Position numbers and translations under genes: made by a program. A model generated the notes under the pieces. The model was not told the DNA's origin and searched no databases. It saw only the letters and a program-made list of their open reading frames with translations. This document shows positions 62,146 to 64,000 of a DNA stretch of 64,000 bases, in pieces. This DNA comes from Candidatus Woesearchaeota archaeon (GTDB lineage Archaea > Nanobdellota > Nanobdellia > Woesearchaeales > JACJVW01). How positions within the stretch are numbered: position 1 is the first letter of the stretch; each line of letters begins with the position of its first letter. The stretch covers positions 372,001 to 436,000 of the forward strand of contig JACJVW010000001.1 of assembly GCA_020637435.1 (NCBI GenBank), read 5' to 3'.

Positions 62146-64000
62146 TTAATGTCGGATCGTAACATTGATGACTTCAGGCTGTGCCCGAAGATTCTTGACG
62201 ACAGTGTCCAGGATAGTGATGTCTGGTTCCTCAACCTCAAGGAAGATATTGAACAGATGCTCCTTGCCATGCCTGGTGTTTACGTTCCTGATCACCAGAC
62301 GATTGTGCACAAAATAATCCAATACTTTAGTCAGGATACCTTCCTTATCCTCAAGCGTTATGATAACCAGCATGCGCCGCCGGGGGATCTTCTTCCATTT
62401 GATAGGGATCTCCTTACCACCTTGGATGGAAAAGACATTGGCGCAATCTTTCCTGTGCACAGTCACCTTCTTATCCTTGGTCTGGTATGCGACGATTGCG
62501 TCACCAGCCTCAGGCGAGCAGCATTTTGAGACCTTAAGCTGACCAAGGCGCTTATCATAGTCCAAAAGGTCAGGAACATGAGGCTCACCGAACAATGACT
62601 CTGCATCATGTTTAGTATCAGCCTCTATCGATATGCCAAGCTCACCGCGAATCTTGCTCTTGGCTTTTGTACTGACGACAAAGTTCAGCCACTGCCTTGA
62701 TGGTTTGGCATTCTTTGAAGTGATGATCTCAACAACCTCTCCAGGCTTAAGCACGGTATTAAGCGCGACCGCTTTACCGTTCACAAGAGCTTTAGAACAA
62801 TGATTGCCTACCGCAGTATGTACCTCATACGCAAAATCGATAGGTGTTGCACCCTCTCGAAGCGTTATCGGATCCCCTTTAGGAGTGAAGACTACGATCT
62901 CATCCTCAAAAAGGTCAAGTTTCAGCGTCTCGATAAAATCTTGGGCATTCTCACTGTGCCGCCCCCATTCCAGGATCTGCTTCAACCACGAAATCTTCTG
63001 GTCAAACTTCTTGTCCCTATCTGTACCATGGTAACGCCAGTGCGCAGCGACTCCATCCTCTGCGAAATGATGCTGCTCCTCCGTTCTGATCTGCACCTCG
63101 ATTATCTTGTTCAACGGTCCTTCAAGGCCAGTGTGCAAACTCTGATACCCGTTACCCTTAGGATTAGCAATGTAATCCTTGAATCGTCGAGGTATCGGCT
63201 TCCAAAGCTCATGAACGATACCAAGTGCCGTGTAGCAATCCTTGATATTCTTCACAAGTATTCTGATTGCGATAAGGTCATAGATCTCATCGATGTCAAG
63301 ATTCTTCTTGATCATCTTCTTGTAGATGCTCATAAAATATTTTGCACGCCCGGTGACCAGGGCATTCACCCCTTTCTTCTCAAGAGCCCCTTTGATTCGG
63401 TTGATGATCTCCTCCGTCGTCTGTTCCCGTTCAGCACGTTTCTGGTTGATCCGTTTTTTAAGATACTGGTACACTTCAGGTTGCAGATACCTAAGGGAAA
63501 GATCTTCAAGCTCACCCTGTATCCAACCCATGCCAAGCTTGTGCGCTATAGGAGCGTATATATCAAGTGTCTCCTGAGCGATACGTTGTCGTTTCTCAGG
63601 CCTAAATGTGCTGAGCGTCTGCATATTGTTCAGCCGGTCAGCAAGCTTCACAAGCATAATCCTGATATCTTTGGTCGTTGCAAGCAATACCTTGCGCAAG
63701 TTCTCAGCGGTGTAATCTTCCTTCGTCTCAAAATGCACTTTATCGATCTTAGTAAGACCATCGACGATGCCTGCAACATCAGCTCCAAATTCCTTCTCGA
63801 TATCCTTGATAGTCCAGGACGTCTCTTCAACCACATCATGCAGCAATGCCGCGCTAAGTGTAGCGCTCCCCGCTTTAAGTTTCATAAGAATTTCAGCGAC
63901 CCCAAGAGGATGGATAAAATACGGGTCACCCGTAGAACGTTTCTGGTCTTTGTGCGCCTCTTTGCTAACCTCGTAAGCCCTGCGAAGCATCTTAAGGTCA
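62146..64000 (-). CDS. rel: RelA/SpoT-family (p)ppGpp synthetase/hydrolase, 5'-truncated by the window
   Basis: Bifunctional stringent-response enzyme that makes and breaks (p)ppGpp. From the first Met in the window (63990) it has 614 residues, but the frame stays open with D-L-K before it, so the start lies upstream. The HD hydrolase core is intact (LLHDVVEET, H51 and D52), the synthetase domain has SIYKKMIKK, YDLIAIRIL, RFKDYIANPKGNGYQSLHT and EVQIRTEEQHH, followed by a TGS domain (about 375-435), a conserved-Cys region (SKCCSPEAGD, HRKDCANVF) and a C-terminal ACT domain. Full-length RSH enzymes are typical of bacteria and rare in archaea. Confidence 0.93.
   Translation of the reverse strand, partial: DLKMLRRAYEVSKEAHKDQKRSTGDPYFIHPLGVAEILMKLKAGSATLSAALLHDVVEETSWTIKDIEKEFGADVAGIVDGLTKIDKVHFETKEDYTAENLRKVLLATTKDIRIMLVKLADRLNNMQTLSTFRPEKRQRIAQETLDIYAPIAHKLGMGWIQGELEDLSLRYLQPEVYQYLKKRINQKRAEREQTTEEIINRIKGALEKKGVNALVTGRAKYFMSIYKKMIKKNLDIDEIYDLIAIRILVKNIKDCYTALGIVHELWKPIPRRFKDYIANPKGNGYQSLHTGLEGPLNKIIEVQIRTEEQHHFAEDGVAAHWRYHGTDRDKKFDQKISWLKQILEWGRHSENAQDFIETLKLDLFEDEIVVFTPKGDPITLREGATPIDFAYEVHTAVGNHCSKALVNGKAVALNTVLKPGEVVEIITSKNAKPSRQWLNFVVSTKAKSKIRGELGISIEADTKHDAESLFGEPHVPDLLDYDKRLGQLKVSKCCSPEAGDAIVAYQTKDKKVTVHRKDCANVFSIQGGKEIPIKWKKIPRRRMLVIITLEDKEGILTKVLDYFVHNRLVIRNVNTRHGKEHLFNIFLEVEEPDITILDTVVKNLRAQPEVINVTIRH

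Noticed and set aside
1..64000. Insertion sequence, integrase, phage or plasmid genes
   Set aside because: I looked for transposase, integrase, phage structural and replication-initiator proteins and saw none, so the accessory cluster is not obviously a mobile element.

Overview
The window looks like chromosomal DNA of an archaeon, most plausibly a DPANN lineage of the Woesearchaeota/Pacearchaeota type. I infer this from gene content, not from a marker tree. The archaeal signals are pyruvoyl-type arginine decarboxylase, archaeal-type UMP kinase, SecD/SecF without other Sec genes, pilins with class III signal peptides, a TadA/FlaI-like ATPase with TadC-like proteins, an intron-containing tRNA, and TATA boxes about 26 nt upstream of start codons (leaderless transcription). 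Two genes look bacterial: a long RelA/SpoT protein and a GlgC-type nucleotidyltransferase. Many neighbouring genes overlap as ATGA, which suggests translational coupling.

Layout. 0-1.9 kb: 3' part of scpB, a 49-residue zinc ribbon and a coiled-coil membrane protein. 1.9-29.8 kb: a large accessory cluster for surface glycan or peptide modification. It holds eight radical SAM proteins (one fused to a glycosyltransferase), two PLP sugar aminotransferases, two NAD-dependent sugar epimerases/dehydratases, a polysaccharide deacetylase, an SGNH hydrolase, three GT2 and two GT4 glycosyltransferases, three polytopic GT-C-like proteins and two tiny membrane proteins. It is bracketed by two paralogous membrane-anchored proteins that each carry exactly 24 cysteines outside the membrane. 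This bracketed block is my best candidate for an undescribed system.

29.8-37.5 kb: an HxsD-like small protein, a small membrane protein, an Mrr-like nuclease, tRNA-Arg(CCT) with an anticodon-loop intron and an oversized D-loop, truD, two adenylate kinases, an unknown secreted or anchored protein, and an Lhr-like helicase. 37.5-39.7 kb: four pilin-like genes. 39.9-43.6 kb: a complete arginine-to-spermidine operon (PvlArgDC, agmatinase, carboxyspermidine dehydrogenase, carboxyspermidine decarboxylase) with a long leader. 43.9-56.9 kb: a second pilus-like locus made of two pseudopilin-like proteins around a 2,527-residue surface protein, then the secretion ATPase and two TadC proteins. The giant protein has a von Willebrand A domain apparently split by about 1,800 inserted residues, which include a 14-copy, 10-residue His-Cys repeat. 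57-64 kb: a zinc-ribbon protein, secF-secD-pyrH, glgC and the 5'-truncated RelA/SpoT gene.

The parts may work together: the glycan cluster would build or transfer glycans onto sequon-rich secreted proteins such as the giant surface protein, SecDF would assist export, and the Tad-like machinery would assemble pilus structures that carry or anchor it. This link is inference.
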